A DNA stretch of 64,000 nt. It comes from Planctomycetota bacterium (GTDB lineage: Bacteria > Planctomycetota > JAJSAM01 > JAJVHW01). The DNA lies in NCBI GenBank assembly GCA_024280885.1, contig JAJRPF010000061.1:1-64000 (forward strand), in the 5' to 3' direction. The translations under genes and the position numbers were made by a program. The notes beneath the pieces are model-generated. The model did no database searches. It saw only the letters and a list, made by a program, of their open reading frames with translations, and was not told the DNA's origin. Shown here piece by piece: positions 34,501 through 43,108 of this stretch (the stretch's first letter is position 1; every line of letters starts with the position of its first letter).

Positions 34501-35706
34501 GAGCAGGTCGGCTGCACGGTCGAGCATCGCCGCCAGCGTCAGGACTGTCGTCACGCGATCGACGATCTCCGGCGCCGTGGACGAAGTCAGTGCCGCATGG
34601 AACTCGTCGATCGCCTGCGCCGCATCTCCGCGCGCAAGGGCGATCCGCCCCGCAACGACGTGCAGTCGCCCCGCGACAAGCGACGCATCGACCTCCGGGA
34701 GGTTGTCCAACCCCTTCACGGCGGCGAGCCACGCGTCGTCGAGGCGTCCATCCGCAAACGCCACTTCGGCCTCGAACCAATGCGCGAGTCCCGCGTCGGC
34801 GGAGCGCCCCAAGAGCACGAGCGCATCGTGCGCGCGCTGCAACGCGATCGTAAGCTCAGCGGGGTAGCGCTCCGGAGCCACCACGCCGACGAGGTTGAGT
34901 CGCACAAGCGCCGCGCGAACCGTCAGGACAGGATCGCGTACACCGCGCGCGTAGCCCCTTTCGAACAACTCGAGCGCCCGCTCGAGATCGGGTCGAACGC
35001 GCGCGAGCTCCAACTCGCCCGCAAGCCGCCAAACTCCGTCGGGAACTTGCGACCATTCGAGCGCAACGTTCGCGTGCTCGCGCGCTTCGGCGACGTCGCC
35101 AAGCCGAGCGAGTTCCGCCGCGAGGAAGAAGCTCGCGGGTCCGTGCGTCGGATCGTGCCGAACGGCTTCGCGCGCCTCCTGGATCAGGACGCGCGCGTGC
35201 ATGCCGAGCTTGCGTCCCGTGAACGCCAACATGAACCAGCCGTTCGCATTATCCGAGTCCATGTCCACGAGTTGGCGCGCGTAGACCCGCGCGGACGCCC
35301 AATCGCGCTTCGCAGCGGCAGCATCCAACGCCCCGCCGACCTGCCACCGGTCCACTCGCGATCGTCGCGCGTACTTGTAGAGCACCACGGCAGTCGGAAC
35401 GCCCAGCAAGATGGTCGCGGCGAGCGCGATCTTCAGGACACGGGCGACCGTCTCGCGCGCGGGCCATGGCGACCAACACGGATGATCGAGGTCTGCGCCA
35501 CAGTCTCCACACGTGTCGTCGAACACACTGACATTCGCGCTGCACGAACACATCCGCGCGAAGAGAACGCCACACCGAGCGCAATGCGAAGCACTGACGC
35601 GCTGTCGGAGTCCGCACGACGGACAGCGATCACGCCGTTCGACGACGTCCGTGTCTTCAGACGTATCCTCGGACGCCGCGGAGTTCCCGTCGTTCGCTGT
35701 GGTCAC
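31528..35706 (-). CDS. Zinc-ribbon, membrane-anchored giant TPR protein
   Basis: A 1392-residue protein. The N-terminus has two Cys-rich knuckles: CPSCGLRQ and HCARCG (28-46), then CSCS and CGDCGADLDHPC (53-77), a zinc-ribbon pattern. A transmembrane helix lies at 89-110. The rest is a long solenoid of TPR-like helix pairs, for example ARVYARQLVDMDSDNANGWF, EALRFAQRAMAAAPSARAYR, AVRHLERVLARRPWSPETW, AVADLERAMDLGDGS and RAIFHVRAGEIGLAVAAL. Such proteins act as scaffolds for complexes, here on the far side of the membrane if the zinc ribbon is cytoplasmic. The GTG at 35706 starts 13 bp after the eboC stop, so it is the third gene of an eboA-eboC-TPR operon. Frames upstream of this GTG only shadow eboC. 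Confidence 0.8.
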   Translation of the reverse strand: MTTANDGNSAASEDTSEDTDVVERRDRCPSCGLRQRVSASHCARCGVLFARMCSCSANVSVFDDTCGDCGADLDHPCWSPWPARETVARVLKIALAATILLGVPTAVVLYKYARRSRVDRWQVGGALDAAAAKRDWASARVYARQLVDMDSDNANGWFMLAFTGRKLGMHARVLIQEAREAVRHDPTHGPASFFLAAELARLGDVAEAREHANVALEWSQVPDGVWRLAGELELARVRPDLERALELFERGYARGVRDPVLTVRAALVRLNLVGVVAPERYPAELTIALQRAHDALVLLGRSADAGLAHWFEAEVAFADGRLDDAWLAAVKGLDNLPEVDASLVAGRLHVVAGRIALARGDAAQAIDEFHAALTSSTAPEIVDRVTTVLTLAAMLDRAADLLRDVADADESGTVHAALADQARAAGELDEALRFAQRAMAAAPSARAYRILAGDIHRDAGRYDDAAREYGAVLSGGGDTVSAEIRLAMLELHDPARIEADGKVSVAERAIERLATMLETYEGAVPVELALADACLAAERPMDAVRHLERVLARRPWSPETWLLLSEARRATSGFDPTAGVRAADAAREAARIRPFDRRIVAAATRAFARAGDDLDAISCASIFLSRTADDVEILRLRADSRIRRREWTAAVADLERAMDLGDGSVMVRMQLADAYVRTGHGERALALLRDTTDPSVRRAVEFVLASHESFSTEAPESFESAPARAIFHVRAGEIGLAVAALRSAIDADPRDTSAARALVFILTGAEIPGMTRDERMREAEAVATQLGRAGGEAMAVLLEGRLLAAGGDAEAALAPLRRAAEMMPWDTGAQFEFAETLLATQDLPRAAERYRAAAWLPGGRETHGVMIAARLFEIAMATGDPALRERLLADALRANVALVPAAETLAKALITRGAWAEAAEVAEVTLAALPPRDPSTAGLLRIALAARVETGDSGLAARHLDALEGTGDEIERADTTRGLVLLQGDRAAKAIPFFRAAIQSDPSDLLAALGLTEALLRMAEVEEVHEFVSARLMERPGDTALSRVVTRSMVRLGLGASALREARGAVERDARDVGAVRQLVWVLGIHGEGRAALDAVERAIARAGDDVTAATGRPSATDTLRETDTPRDGAPGRGVLEALAAETLTQLVGEPARGLERARVVVNDPGVSAAARLAARIVVAESLAELGRTSEAGAICDELQRGWKDDRPQTADDARIEPRVRFVMGLVAVRTGRIEIAAELFLRVARLDSSNHAAANNAAWCIVATSPESTLALDLAVRATTMAPALWTYWDTRALCERGSGLWDAAAASWERAEGLLAEASDGADGAADDVASSTSATTANAVAARARMAAERAETLADLGRRRPAREAAALSLKLAPHGPESSRASKILSR

Positions 35707-35719
35707 GTGTCTCTGCGAG

Positions 35720-36601
35720 TCAGTAGCGACCGGGGTCCTGGCCGCGAAGAACGCTGTTGCCGTCGAACGTCTCTCGACGATCGACGTTCGGCGGACGTTC
35801 GAGATCCGCCGGGTCGAAGCGACCGCTCTGCGCGAAGAAGCCGACGGGGTTACGCCAGACGAGTTGTTCGATGACGTCGCGCTCGACACCCGCGAGTTCC
35901 AGTGCAAGACATGTGCGCGGAACACGCAGCGGGTCGGAGACCCCCCAGTCCGCGGCGCTGTTGATCATCATGCCCTCGACGCCGTATTGCTGGACGATCG
36001 TGACCATCCGGTCGACATCCATCTTCGTGTGGGGATAGATCGAGAACCCGGCCCAACACCCGCTGTCACGCGTGATCTTGATCGTCTCCTCGTTGCCGTG
36101 ATCGAGAAGCACGCGCTCCAGTGCAATCCCCGACTCCTTGACGATGGCGAGCGAACGCTCAAAGCCGCGCTTCTTGTCGCGATGCGGCGTGTGGACGAGG
36201 ACCGGCAGCTCGTGTTTGCGCGCGAGCTCGAGCTGCGCCGAGAAACACTCCTCTTCGATGGGCGTGATATCGTCGAGACCGATCTCGCCGACGCAGATCA
36301 CGCTGTCCTTCTCGAGGTAGCGCGGCAGGATCTCCAGCACGTCCTTGTTCACGCGCGGATCGTTCGCCTCGCGCGGGTTGAGCGCCATGCCACAGAAGTG
36401 GTGGATGCCCCACTGCCGCGCGCGGAAGCGTTCCCATCCGACGAGCGTGTCGAAGTAGTCGATGAACGAGCCGACGGACGTGCGGTTCTGCCCGAGCCAG
36501 AAGGCGGGTTCCAGGATCGCGCGGACGCCAGAAAGCGCCATGCGCTCGTAGTCATCCGTGATCCGGCTGAACATATGCGCGTGGGGTTCGAAGATCCTCA
36601 T
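35720..36601 (-). CDS. eboC: EboC, TatD-family hydrolase of the ebo cluster
   Basis: A 293-residue TIM-barrel metallohydrolase related to TatD. Likely ligands are H7 and H9 (EPHAHM), E106 (CVGEIGLD), H137 (VLVHTPH), H168 (LLDHGNEET) and D218 (NSAADWG). The ATG at 36601 overlaps the eboA stop by 4 bp (ATGA), showing translational coupling, and this neighbour supports the EboC assignment over a generic TatD nuclease. In cyanobacteria the ebo genes help move a scytonemin precursor to the periplasm; in other bacteria their product is unknown. The other usual members (UbiA-type EboB, EboD, EboE, EboF) are not in this window. Confidence 0.85.
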   Translation of the reverse strand: MRIFEPHAHMFSRITDDYERMALSGVRAILEPAFWLGQNRTSVGSFIDYFDTLVGWERFRARQWGIHHFCGMALNPREANDPRVNKDVLEILPRYLEKDSVICVGEIGLDDITPIEEECFSAQLELARKHELPVLVHTPHRDKKRGFERSLAIVKESGIALERVLLDHGNEETIKITRDSGCWAGFSIYPHTKMDVDRMVTIVQQYGVEGMMINSAADWGVSDPLRVPRTCLALELAGVERDVIEQLVWRNPVGFFAQSGRFDPADLERPPNVDRRETFDGNSVLRGQDPGRY

Positions 36602-37485
36602 GAGCCCTTCCACTTCCCTGCTAGTTGCGTGAGCTGCGCGCGGATCGCGTCCACACGCTCGCGAGCTATCCTATCCTCGATCAGGGGCAAGAGATCCGGC
36701 GCAGATTGACGCGCCAACGCCTCGGCCGCGCGCAGACGCCGTCCGTCGGAGCCGTGCTCCAACCCGCCCAAGAGCCGCAAGAGGGTTCCCCGGGTCGGTG
36801 CCAACCCGACCAGCCGATCGGTGTCCTGCCAGACGGTCCGTCCGGCGGCCTCGCGCTCTGTCGCGAGATCCTGCAGCATGCGCGAGAGCTCGGCATTCGC
36901 GTGCTCTTCGACCCCGAACATGCGCGCGAGCGGCAGATCCATGAACGCGGCCTTCACGACCATGCGGTTGACGTCGTCGATGCCGAAGTCGGCAACTCCG
37001 CACGCGCGTGCCGGCAGGTTGTGGTCGCAGCAGAGCGCCTCGAAGTGCGTGCTGGTATTCGTGCGCTGCGCCTCTCCGAAGAGCGCGATCGTTCCGGGAT
37101 CGACGGGCCGCAGCGCATGAGCCCGCATCACGATGGTGCGTTCCTCGAAGTCGCCGTGCAGGAAGAGATCCACGGCCTGCTCGGACGTGATCGCGGTGCA
37201 GGCGCGCAGGAGCACGAAACCCGCCGCGTCGCAGACCCGCCAGACGTCGAGATCGACGAGCACCTCACCGCCAGTCGCGTCCGGCGAGGGCTCCGCCGTC
37301 CGTCCGCCACCAATGAGTCCGCGCCCGAGTCGCCGGGCCAGCGCTGGGAAGAGCACCGGCAATGCAGCCGCGCCCTCACGCGTTGCCCGGTCTAGGGCCT
37401 CGCGCCACCATCCGTTGTCCGCAGTCGCTTCGGCCAACCGCCGCTCGACAACCGCGATCGCATTCGCATTCGCACCGTCCGCCAT
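36598..37485 (-). CDS. eboA: EboA-domain protein
   Basis: A 295-residue, mostly helical protein without signal peptide or membrane segment. The EboA signature is clear in the C-terminal half: RTNTSTHFEALCCDHNLPAR, then NRMVVKAAFMDLPLARMFG, NAELSRMLQDLATEREAAGR and VWQDTDRLVGL. The start at 37485 was chosen for the strong GGGAGGTG upstream; ATGs at 37509 and 37524 lack one. The molecular role of EboA is unknown. It is the first gene of the unit eboA-eboC-TPR; the 170 bp before it should hold the promoter. Confidence 0.85.
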   Translation of the reverse strand: MADGANANAIAVVERRLAEATADNGWWREALDRATREGAAALPVLFPALARRLGRGLIGGGRTAEPSPDATGGEVLVDLDVWRVCDAAGFVLLRACTAITSEQAVDLFLHGDFEERTIVMRAHALRPVDPGTIALFGEAQRTNTSTHFEALCCDHNLPARACGVADFGIDDVNRMVVKAAFMDLPLARMFGVEEHANAELSRMLQDLATEREAAGRTVWQDTDRLVGLAPTRGTLLRLLGGLEHGSDGRRLRAAEALARQSAPDLLPLIEDRIARERVDAIRAQLTQLAGKWKGS

Positions 37486-37655
37486 CGACACCTCCCGGGC
37501 CGCGCTCATCGCTGCTCCGTGCACGCCCTGATGGTCTCCCTTTTGAGCGTGAACGCACGAGAAAGGCGGAGGGTTCGCTCAGCAGGCATCACCGACCGTG
37601 ACAGAAGTGTGGTGACGGGCGCTCCAGCGCACTCGCGAGGCTCCCCCACCGAGAC

Positions 37656-40466
37656 CTACGTCGCTGGGCTTTCGCCTCGAACGGCAGCCTCCAGCACGAG
37701 ATGGGCAATCGACGTGTAGGTCCGCCCGGAGTGACGCTCCAGCGCGATCTCGCACGTCCGGCTCGACGAGTACCCCGTCTGACAAGCTCGCGGGAGCGCC
37801 CGATCCAGGCCGTCCAGGGCCGCCGCCGGAAGCTCCGGGTACCGAAACCCGCGATCTCCGGCCTGGCCGCAGCAAACGACATCGGGCGTCGGGATGACGG
37901 TCCTCGCGCAGGCTCGTGCGACGTCGAGAAACGCCTCGTCCAGCCCACTCGTATGCCCGCTGCACGGGACGTGGACGGTCACGGTCCGATCGAGCGGCGC
38001 GAGCGGGACGGACGTGATCACGTCGCGCCGCAACCACTCCGCCACATCGAGCACTTCCAGCCCGCCGTCACGCCCGAACTCTGGCCCAATCTCTGGCACA
38101 GCGTCGCGCAGATGCCGCGCACACGGGCTGGCGTCGACGACGATCGGCCGCCCGCCACGCGCCGCGTGGGACAGCGCAGCGATGGCCGCCCGCCGCACTT
38201 CGTCGCCCAAATCCGCGCGTCCCTGGCTCTCGAATGCGAGCCCGCAACAGAGCGAGTCCGGCTCGGCGGGCCGCGCGACCTCGAGTCCCACGCGCCCGGC
38301 GAGGGCGCTGATCACCGCGTCGAGGGGCGTCGCCTCCGCGTATCCGAAGACACGCCCGGGACACGCCGAGAAGTGTACGATCGCGGGGCCCGTCGGCGAC
38401 GCCACCGACGGGGACCGCCCGGCAGAGGGCATGTCGCGTCGCCATGCGGGGAGTCCGAGACGACCACCGACGCGGCTCCACCGCTCGACGCGCTCGTCTC
38501 CGAAGATCCGCGCCGCCACACCCGCCGCCCGCAGACCGGTCCGCGCAGCGCGACACGTTCCGGCGAAGTGCCGCGCCGCGAACTCCAGCAATCGTGGAGC
38601 ATCCGCCGCCCGTCGCGCCTTGATGATCCGCCCCGTATCGATCGCCACGGGACACGCCACGGCACAGACGCCGTCGGTCGCACACGTTGCATCGCCAGCG
38701 TATGCAAACGCACTCTCCATCGCCGCACGCCGCGCCCCATCCGCCCCTGCCATCTCGCGCAGCGCGACGATCCGCTGCCGCGGCGTCAGCGTCAGATCTC
38801 GCGACGGGCACACCGGCTCGCAGAACCCGCACTCGATGCACGGATCGAGCGCCGGATCGACCAGAGGGCGCGACTTCAGATCGCGCAGATGAACACGCGG
38901 ATCGTCGTTCAGGATGACACCCGGGTTGAGCAAGTCATCGGGATCGAACGCCGCCTTGATCTCGCGCATGACCGCCGTCGCCGCACGTCCCCACTCGCGC
39001 TCGACAAACGGCGCCATGTTGCGCCCGGTGCCATGCTCGGCCTTCAACGACCCGCCGAGACGGTCCGCGACGAGCGCCGCCACGTCGTCGAGCAACGCCG
39101 CGTAGCGTTCGATCTCTGCGTCAGTGTCGAAACGCTGCGCTACGACGTAGTGGAGATTGCCCGCGAGCGCATGCCCGAACACGATCGCCTCGCCATAGCC
39201 GCGCCGCTCGAAGATCTCCCGCAACCCGCGCACACATGCCGCCAGGTGCTCCCTCGGCACGGCGACATCCTCGATGATGATGCTCGTCCCGAGCGGCCGC
39301 GCGGCCCCCACCGACGCCGCGAGTCCCTTCCGCACGCGCCAGAGGGCGGTGTACGCCACGCCACCCCGTTGCTCGAAGCGCGGCGGATCAAGTGGACGGT
39401 GCTCTGCGATTACGCCGAGCACGTCTTGCTCGCTCTGCGCGCGCGTGTTCGCATCCCCCGCGCGCACTTCGACAAGCAGCGCGGCGGCTCCGTCGGGCAC
39501 CCCTGCGATCCACTCGGGAACACCCCGGGCCGACTCGACCGCGCGCAACGACGCACGATCCATCAACTCCGCCGCACTCACGGGCAGGTCTACGAGCGAC
39601 GTCGCTGCCCGACAGGCCGTCTCGACATCCGCAAAGACGGCCAACACACACGCGCGCTGCGGCGGGTCCTCCACCGTGCGCAACGTGACCTCCGACACGA
39701 ACGCGAGCGTGCCCTCGGAACCGACTAGGAGATGCTGCAGCACGTCGATTGGGTCGTGGTGATCGATCAGTGCGTTCAGCGCGTACCCGACCGTGTTCTT
39801 GATCCGGAACTTGCGCCGGATCATCTCGCAGAGAGCAGCATCCTCGCGAACGCGCCCGGCAATCGCAGCGAGCCGCGCGAGAAGGTCCGGTCGCGCCCGC
39901 CGGAGCGCCTCCCGCGCCGACGAGACCCCCGTATCGAAGACCGTCCCATCGGCCAATACGCCGCGCAGCGAGAGCAGCGTGTGATACGAGTCCTCGGCCG
40001 GCCCGCAGCACATGCCGCTGGCGTTGTTGACAACGATCCCGCCAATGCGCGCGACCGAGAGCGACGCCGGATCCGGCCCGATCCGGCGCATGTGCGCCGC
40101 CAACGCATCGTTCGCCTCCGCCCCGACGACACCCGGCCCCAGCCGAATGGCCACGCCGTCGCGCAGGACCTCAAGCGCACGAAACGAACGCGGCTCCTGC
40201 ATGACCAGCACCGAGTCGGTGACCGCCTGCCCCGAGAGGCTCGTCCCACCCGCCCGAAACGTCACCGGCGTGGCGAGATCTGCGGCCGCCGCGAGCACTT
40301 GCGCTACTTCCGCTTCGTCCGCCACGCGCACGACGACCCGCGGGATCATCCGGTAGACGCTGGCGTCCGCACCCCAGACGGCCAGGTGAAGCGGATCCGT
40401 AAAGACCCGCCCAGCGGGAAGAGTCCGGCGCAGGACAGCAGCGAGTTGCTCGTGGGCGTCGGACAT
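37656..40466 (-). CDS. FAD-linked and 4Fe-4S oxidoreductase, D-lactate dehydrogenase/GlcD-GlcF type
   Basis: A 936-residue fusion of two modules. The N-terminal half is an FAD-binding type-4 oxidase: PVTFRAGGTSLSGQAVTDSVLV (near 70-90), RIGGIVVNNASGMCCG, then an FAD-oxidase C-domain (KNTVGYALNALIDHHDPIDVL, and HALAGNLHYVVAQRFD). The C-terminal half has two Fe-S clusters, CIECGFCEPVCP (about 541-552) and CATDGVCAVACP (about 590-601), and two CCG domains (DSLCCGLAFESQG near 740, VVCCGQAGDRGF near 864). The family oxidises D-2-hydroxy acids such as D-lactate or glycolate and passes electrons to the quinone pool. The ATG at 40466 follows AAGGTGG. The acceptor and exact substrate cannot be read from sequence. 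Confidence 0.9.
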   Translation of the reverse strand: MSDAHEQLAAVLRRTLPAGRVFTDPLHLAVWGADASVYRMIPRVVVRVADEAEVAQVLAAAADLATPVTFRAGGTSLSGQAVTDSVLVMQEPRSFRALEVLRDGVAIRLGPGVVGAEANDALAAHMRRIGPDPASLSVARIGGIVVNNASGMCCGPAEDSYHTLLSLRGVLADGTVFDTGVSSAREALRRARPDLLARLAAIAGRVREDAALCEMIRRKFRIKNTVGYALNALIDHHDPIDVLQHLLVGSEGTLAFVSEVTLRTVEDPPQRACVLAVFADVETACRAATSLVDLPVSAAELMDRASLRAVESARGVPEWIAGVPDGAAALLVEVRAGDANTRAQSEQDVLGVIAEHRPLDPPRFEQRGGVAYTALWRVRKGLAASVGAARPLGTSIIIEDVAVPREHLAACVRGLREIFERRGYGEAIVFGHALAGNLHYVVAQRFDTDAEIERYAALLDDVAALVADRLGGSLKAEHGTGRNMAPFVEREWGRAATAVMREIKAAFDPDDLLNPGVILNDDPRVHLRDLKSRPLVDPALDPCIECGFCEPVCPSRDLTLTPRQRIVALREMAGADGARRAAMESAFAYAGDATCATDGVCAVACPVAIDTGRIIKARRAADAPRLLEFAARHFAGTCRAARTGLRAAGVAARIFGDERVERWSRVGGRLGLPAWRRDMPSAGRSPSVASPTGPAIVHFSACPGRVFGYAEATPLDAVISALAGRVGLEVARPAEPDSLCCGLAFESQGRADLGDEVRRAAIAALSHAARGGRPIVVDASPCARHLRDAVPEIGPEFGRDGGLEVLDVAEWLRRDVITSVPLAPLDRTVTVHVPCSGHTSGLDEAFLDVARACARTVIPTPDVVCCGQAGDRGFRYPELPAAALDGLDRALPRACQTGYSSSRTCEIALERHSGRTYTSIAHLVLEAAVRGESPAT

Positions 40467-40487
40467 GGACGGCCACCTTACGTCCGA

Positions 40488-40692
40488 CAGAGCCCCGGGG
40501 CTCGGATCGTACCCTCCGGGGGCATCGGCGGGCTGCCGGGCCTCAAGAAGAGACATCGGTGCGTCGCCGACCGGGGACGGCGGGGCGGCGTCTTGAATTC
40601 GAAGGAGCCCCGAGGTGCCCGGTGTCTGGCGGACCGAGGGCGTCGCGATGGCCGAGGCGGTCGGGCCGCCCGTCACCGGGCACCATCCAAGG
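40488..40692. repeat. GC-rich structured intergenic repeat, copy R4
   Basis: Starts with AGAGCCCCGGGGCTCGGATC, has an insertion after GTACCC, then GAAGAGACATCGG and CGCCGACCGGGGACGGCG, and ends GGGCACCATCCAAGG. Its last 60 bp match R1. It ends 17 bp from the stop of the minus-strand chagasin-like gene and begins 22 bp from the oxidoreductase start. Confidence 0.8.
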
Positions 40693-40708
40693 AAACGGTC
40701 CGCCGTTG

Positions 40709-41197
40709 CTACCGAGCGCCGCGGGCGCCGCCGACCACGACGGTGACCTGGAAGACGAGAAGGCCGCCGCCGTCTTGTGGCCGCTTCTGGAGCGTCATGC
40801 GGAGGAGTGTCGTGCCGGGGCCCATCGCCTTGAAGAGCATCTTCTCGTGGCCCGCAGCGCCGCCGATCATGCCGCCGCGAGTACGCGGGCCGATGGTCCG
40901 GGTTCCGGAACTGCGCACCAGAACGGCGGCGTCGGTCGGGTCGGGGGTCCAGCGGCGCGACGAGCCGACCTTGTTCGGGAGGACGACGGCCAACGTCTGC
41001 CCCACCGCCAACTGCACGGTCTGGCCGTTGCGTTCCTTCGTGACGTGATAGACGGGGATGCCGTCGATTGTGGGCACGACATCGGCGGCGGGAACCTCTT
41101 CCGAGGAGACGCACGCGGGGGTCGAGAACACGGTGGAGACAAGAAGGAGCGCGGCCATGAGGCGAGGGACGGTTCGCATGCGCAGACGGTATCGCAT
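40709..41197 (-). CDS. Lipoprotein with chagasin-like (peptidase inhibitor I42) fold
   Basis: A 162-residue predicted lipoprotein (hydrophobic core 12-25, lipobox STPAC, Cys29). The mature part has the layout of the I42 cysteine-protease inhibitor family: VQLAVGQTLAVVLPNKVGSSRRW for the first loop and strand, a central GGMIGGAAGHEKMLFKAMGPGTTLLRMTL for the GxxG loop and following strand, and KRPQ for the third loop. The first loop lacks the NPTTGY signature, so inhibitory function is uncertain. No strong ribosome binding site is seen; an ATG at 41179 is an alternative. It sits between the oxidoreductase and the peptide transporter on the same strand. Confidence 0.6.
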   Translation of the reverse strand: MRYRLRMRTVPRLMAALLLVSTVFSTPACVSSEEVPAADVVPTIDGIPVYHVTKERNGQTVQLAVGQTLAVVLPNKVGSSRRWTPDPTDAAVLVRSSGTRTIGPRTRGGMIGGAAGHEKMLFKAMGPGTTLLRMTLQKRPQDGGGLLVFQVTVVVGGARGAR

Positions 41198-41255
41198 GCC
41201 GACCGCGCTGCGGTGAGATGCTCGTCCGTGCGTGGCCCGACAGAGTGCGCAGCGG

Positions 41256-42176
41256 TCAGTGGCGGAGACGTGGGTCCAACGCGTCGCGCAGCGCGTCGCC
41301 GAACACCTGGAACGCGAGCACGATGGCGAAGAGGGCGAGACTCGTGAACGCCATCTGCCACCAATGGCCCTTCGTGAGCTCCGCGGTAGCGTCCTGGATC
41401 ATCAGGCCCCACGACGGCAGGTCCACGACGCCGACTCCGAGGAACGAGATCACAACCTCGGCCTTGATCGCCTGCACGAAGAGCAACGTGAAGCTGATGA
41501 TGACGAGATGCATCACGTTCGGCATGACGTGCTGGAAGATGATGCGCCCGTCGCTCAGTCCGAGGGCGCGCGCCGCGAGCACATAGTCGTTGCCCTTCAG
41601 CTTGAGGACTTCACCGCGGACGATGCGACAGACACCGACCCAATACGTGCAGCCCATCGCGATGATGACGGCATGCGTGCCTTCGCCGATCACAAACGAG
41701 AGCCCGATGATCAACAAGATCCCCGGGATCGAAGCGACGGTGCTGTAGAGCCAGACGATGACATCGTCAACGGCCTTCCCGTACCACCCGGCGATCGCGC
41801 CGAGGGTGCCGCCGATGAGCGTCGCGATCACGCCGGTGATCAGGCCGACACCGATCGCGATCCGCGTGCCGTACGCAACGCGTGACATGACGTCGCGTCC
41901 GAAGTCGTCGGTCCCGAAGAGATGCGCCCACGACGGATACGCGTTCGGAGCGTCGGCGTTGTGCTGATCGAACGGCTGGAAGACGTGGAGGTCGAAGCGA
42001 CCGAGAAACGACGTGTCTGCGAGAGCTGCGACGGCGACGAAGCCGACGATGGTCGCGAGGCAGAGCATCGCGAAGCGGTCCTTCGAGAGGCGTCGACGCG
42101 CGTCGGTCCACAGCGACTCGGGGGCGCGTTCGACGGCGTTCTCTGGCGCGGCGGTAGTCATGGTGGCGCTACTCAT
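41256..42176 (-). CDS. Peptide ABC transporter permease, DppC/OppC type
   Basis: A 306-residue inner-membrane permease with about six transmembrane helices. It shows the OppC N-terminal motif (hydrophobic helix near 36-55, then FGTDDFGRDVMSRVAYGTRI) and the EAA loop that contacts the ATPase (ARALGLSDGRIIFQHVMPN). Its ATG overlaps the stop of the upstream permease by 4 bp (ATGA), so it is the third gene of a coupled operon. ATPase genes do not follow. Confidence 0.93.
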   Translation of the reverse strand: MSSATMTTAAPENAVERAPESLWTDARRRLSKDRFAMLCLATIVGFVAVAALADTSFLGRFDLHVFQPFDQHNADAPNAYPSWAHLFGTDDFGRDVMSRVAYGTRIAIGVGLITGVIATLIGGTLGAIAGWYGKAVDDVIVWLYSTVASIPGILLIIGLSFVIGEGTHAVIIAMGCTYWVGVCRIVRGEVLKLKGNDYVLAARALGLSDGRIIFQHVMPNVMHLVIISFTLLFVQAIKAEVVISFLGVGVVDLPSWGLMIQDATAELTKGHWWQMAFTSLALFAIVLAFQVFGDALRDALDPRLRH

Positions 42177-43108
42177 GCGAGGCGCACCCGGGGATCGACG
42201 ATCGTATAGAGAATATCCGTCAGCAGGTTGGCGACGATGTAGAGGATCGCGGAGATGAACGTGATCGCCCGGATGACCGGCATGTCATCGCGCAGAACGC
42301 CGTCGACGATCATTCCGCCGAGCCCGGGAATAGAGAAGTACATCTCCAGAAGCAGCGCGCCGGTGAAGAGGAACGGCAACACGACGACCACGCGCGTGAG
42401 CACCGGGATCATCGCATTGCGCAGCACATGCTTGAAGAGAACGACGTTCGCGCTGACGCCCTTCGCCTTCGCCGTACGCACGTAGTCCTGGCGCACCTCT
42501 TCGAGCATTGCCGTGCGATAGAAACGCAGGTCGGGGCCAATCGTCAGCGCAATGAACATGAGGATGGGGAGCGCGACGAATGCCACGGCCCCGGGACCGC
42601 GCTCGTAGCCGGAGATCGGGAACATTCCTGCCTTGTAGGCGAGCAGGTACTGTCCGATCACAACATAGACGAGTGACGAGATACTCATGAGTCCGATCGC
42701 CGTCACGAGCAAGAAACGATCGACGAATTTGCCGCGGAAAGCGGCGCAGAAGAGCGCGAGCGAGACGGCGATGAGCGTCGCGATCGCGAACGCCGGCACG
42801 GTCAGCGAGAGCGATGGCCCCATGCCGCGGACGATCATCTCGATGATGTTGACCTTGTAGTTACGCGATCGGCCGAAATCGAGTGTGACGTTCTTCCACA
42901 GGAAGTTCCCGAAGCGCACGTAGGCCGGATCGTTGTAGCCGAGCTGTTCGTGCAGGCGGGCGATGCTCTCCGGAGTCGCCGCCTTGCCGAGTTGGGTCGC
43001 GGCCGGGTCGCCCAACACACCGGAATCGAAGATCGCCCAGACGATGAGCGAGACGCCGATGACGAGCGGGATCGTGTAGATCAGGCGGCGGATGATGTAC
43101 GCGGTCAT
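42173..43108 (-). CDS. Peptide ABC transporter permease, DppB/OppB type
   Basis: A 311-residue permease with about six transmembrane helices, starting MTAYIIRRLIYTIPLVIGVSLIVWAIFD, the typical OppB/DppB N-terminus. The periplasmic loop (residues 30-100) and the EAA motif (RTAKAKGVSANVVLFKHVLRNAMIPVLT) are intact. It overlaps the binding-protein gene upstream by 4 bp and the second permease gene downstream by 4 bp. Confidence 0.93.
   Translation of the reverse strand: MTAYIIRRLIYTIPLVIGVSLIVWAIFDSGVLGDPAATQLGKAATPESIARLHEQLGYNDPAYVRFGNFLWKNVTLDFGRSRNYKVNIIEMIVRGMGPSLSLTVPAFAIATLIAVSLALFCAAFRGKFVDRFLLVTAIGLMSISSLVYVVIGQYLLAYKAGMFPISGYERGPGAVAFVALPILMFIALTIGPDLRFYRTAMLEEVRQDYVRTAKAKGVSANVVLFKHVLRNAMIPVLTRVVVVLPFLFTGALLLEMYFSIPGLGGMIVDGVLRDDMPVIRAITFISAILYIVANLLTDILYTIVDPRVRLA

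Noticed and set aside
34069-35874. Plus-strand open frame of 601 codons
   Set aside because: Antisense to the TPR gene; no family motif and shadow-like composition.
35707-35925. N-terminal extension of the TPR gene over eboC
   Set aside because: The extra 73 codons overlap eboC in another frame and are Ser/Arg-rich; the GTG at 35706, just after the eboC stop, is a better start.
16381-40692. R1-R4 as remnants of an insertion sequence
   Set aside because: They have no transposase-like coding sequence and no matching terminal inverted repeats. A structured intergenic repeat fits better.
40467-41114. N-terminal extension of the FAD/Fe-S oxidoreductase
   Set aside because: The 216 extra codons run through repeat R4 and the antisense of the chagasin-like gene; the FAD domain begins at 40466 with a ribosome binding site.
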